A stretch of 64,000 nucleotides of DNA from Bryum argenteum (Eukaryota; Streptophyta; Bryopsida; Bryales; Bryaceae), in the NCBI GenBank assembly GCA_037043015.1, contig CM073330.1, forward strand, positions 1,203,263 through 1,267,262, given 5' to 3'. The notes beneath the pieces were generated by a model. It did no database searches, had not been told where the DNA came from, and was given only the letters and a program-made list of their open reading frames with translations. Each line of letters opens with the position of its first letter. The first letter of the stretch is position 1. Below, piece after piece: positions 62,901-64,000 of this stretch. Both the position numbers and the translations under genes were made by a program.

Positions 62901-64000
62901 GTGGACGGAAGCTTCATCCAGGTGGCGTTCTATTCTCGAAAGTTTTCTTCTTTGAAATCAATTATGAAATCCACGATAAGGAACTCGCCATAGTAGATTC
63001 CTTCCAAGAGGTAATGACTTTTTCGGCACAGACATCCAGGTGACCGTATACACGGATCACAAGAATTTGGAGATCTTTATGTCGGTTCAGTCTTGAATCG
63101 ACGTCTGCTCGTGGAATATGTCGTTGTCGCGATTTGACTTTGTTATTACCTATCGGCCAGGAAGCAGCAAGGACTATCCCGATTATCGAGGAGATCGTAT
63201 CGCGCCCTAAATTTGGAGAAGCGGCGTTTGATCAACAATGCACCGCATTCTAAAACCGAAAGATTTTAGAATTTGCGCTCTTCGTAAATGCCAATTGATA
63301 CGGACTTCTTAACCAGGATCGTCTTTGCGACAATTGAAGATTGCAGTAGCTCCGAGATCGAAGCGTCTTTGATAATGAAGTTGAGTGGAGGAGATCTTTT
63401 GTCTTTGAAGAAGCGTTGTATATTCAAAGGGACGAACAACGACTTGAGTCCTCTCCAATCGCGCCGTGACTTTCCATTGCGGGACATTTTGGATACAACA
63501 AGGCATTGGAGAGCTTATTTCGAGAGCTTGGTGGCCCAAATGTGGAAGGATGTGAAGGAGTTTGTTCTCTCTTGTGATATTTGTTCAAGGTCGAAGAAGC
63601 CCCGGCGTCGCGCCTATGGACTTTTTGCGGCCATTGCTTATCCGCGTCGACCGTAGTCTTGATTTAATGGATTTCATTCTGGGACTGCTGCGCCTTGGCT
63701 TCGTTTGTGCATCTTTGTTGTGGTAGATCGGTGTGAAGATGGCGCGTTTTATTCTTGCGAAGACATCGTCGGCGAAGATCTGTGAAGCTTCTTTTTGATA
63801 ATGTATATCGTTATTACGGAACGCTGAGATGATATTGTGTCGGATCGCGGAACCGGTTCGTCTCAAGTTAAAATCTCTATTTGAGATATTGAAGGTGGAT
63901 ATCGTTTTTTTTGGCATTTCATCCTCAAACCGACGGACGGAGGCGGAACGGGTGAATCAGTATTGGAAGCGAGATCTACGTTGCACCATCAACTATCAAC
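59937..64000 (+). mobile_element. Ty3/Gypsy LTR retrotransposon fossil, partial
   Basis: It starts near a TGTCAGGGACACGG sequence and runs off the window. Parts in order: LTR/leader-like region (~59,937-60,350), gag (~60,350-61,250, with a zinc-knuckle-like stretch), aspartic protease (~61,270-61,735, LDSGAS), reverse transcriptase (~61,860-62,640), RNase H (~62,650-63,230) and integrase (~63,280-64,000). The Gypsy order RT-RNaseH-integrase is clear. It is broken many times (well over ten interruptions) and not functional. Part of the breakage could be sequencing error. It postdates the array, because it cuts off unit 5. The surviving wording resembles chromovirus-type Gypsy elements; the exact lineage is unsure. 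Confidence 0.85.
59956..60089. repeat. Inverted repeat in the Gypsy leader region
   Basis: About 28 bp (atgataagaatatgtggaaa...) recurs inverted at 60,060-60,089 (...tttcacatattcttatcat) with one base lost, about 75 bp apart. It would form a hairpin in the LTR/leader part of the Gypsy fossil. Confidence 0.6.

Noticed and set aside
63585-63917. Minus-strand frame of 110 codons in the Gypsy region
   Set aside because: It is opposite the integrase part of the element and has no support of its own.

Overview
This is nuclear DNA of a land plant. It is AT-rich and intron-containing, with TIR-NBS-LRR (TNL) immune-receptor genes, MITEs and a decayed Ty3/Gypsy element. Nothing fixes the species. The receptor wording (a TIR starting YDVFLNHRGPDVK) and the surviving reverse-transcriptase wording of the Gypsy fossil look more like non-flowering plants (gymnosperm, fern, lycophyte or moss) than a flowering plant, but this is only an inference.

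Layout: about 59.5 kb is a head-to-tail array of four homologous units of roughly 14.3-15 kb, plus the start of a fifth. Recognisable unit starts lie at about 250, 14,863, 29,813, 44,424 and 58,719. Each unit carries one TNL gene on the minus strand with the same four exons: TIR, NB-ARC, a short LRR entry exon, and the main LRR exon. The genes are at 8,696-12,416, 21,609-25,337, 38,336-41,979 and 53,368-57,088. Copies 1, 2 and 4 are open across all exons (about 1,053-1,054 aa). Copy 3 is damaged in the TIR exon and at the very end of the LRR exon. Downstream of each TNL, on the same strand, are a small conserved two-exon reading frame (lost from unit 2) and a GC-richer block that looks like a decayed gene of unknown product.

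History: window 1-19,264 recurs at 29,562-48,820, a recent two-unit duplication of about 29.56 kb. It ends inside unit 4, so unit 2 or unit 4 is a recombinant unit, as expected from unequal crossing-over. Copy 3 also carries patches typical of copy 4, which points to gene conversion. Many of the remaining differences between the near-identical copies fall on CAG or CTG triplets and are small indels rather than C-to-T changes. That suggests base-calling error at CHG-methylated cytosines, and the damage to copy 3 may be partly or wholly of this kind.

Mobile DNA: a composite insertion of about 2 kb (27,805-29,810) separates units 2 and 3. It contains a 362-bp piggyBac-like MITE with TTAA target sites, a 212-bp TA-flanked foldback MITE and two unidentified coding-like fragments. 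A 385-bp TA-flanked MITE sits between the TATA box and the start codon of TNL copy 4. Units 2 and 4 share a 234-bp GC-rich element with a GTATA target duplication and a short SINE-like insert. The array stops in a second TTAA-flanked terminus followed by a heavily broken Ty3/Gypsy retrotransposon (59,937 to the window end).
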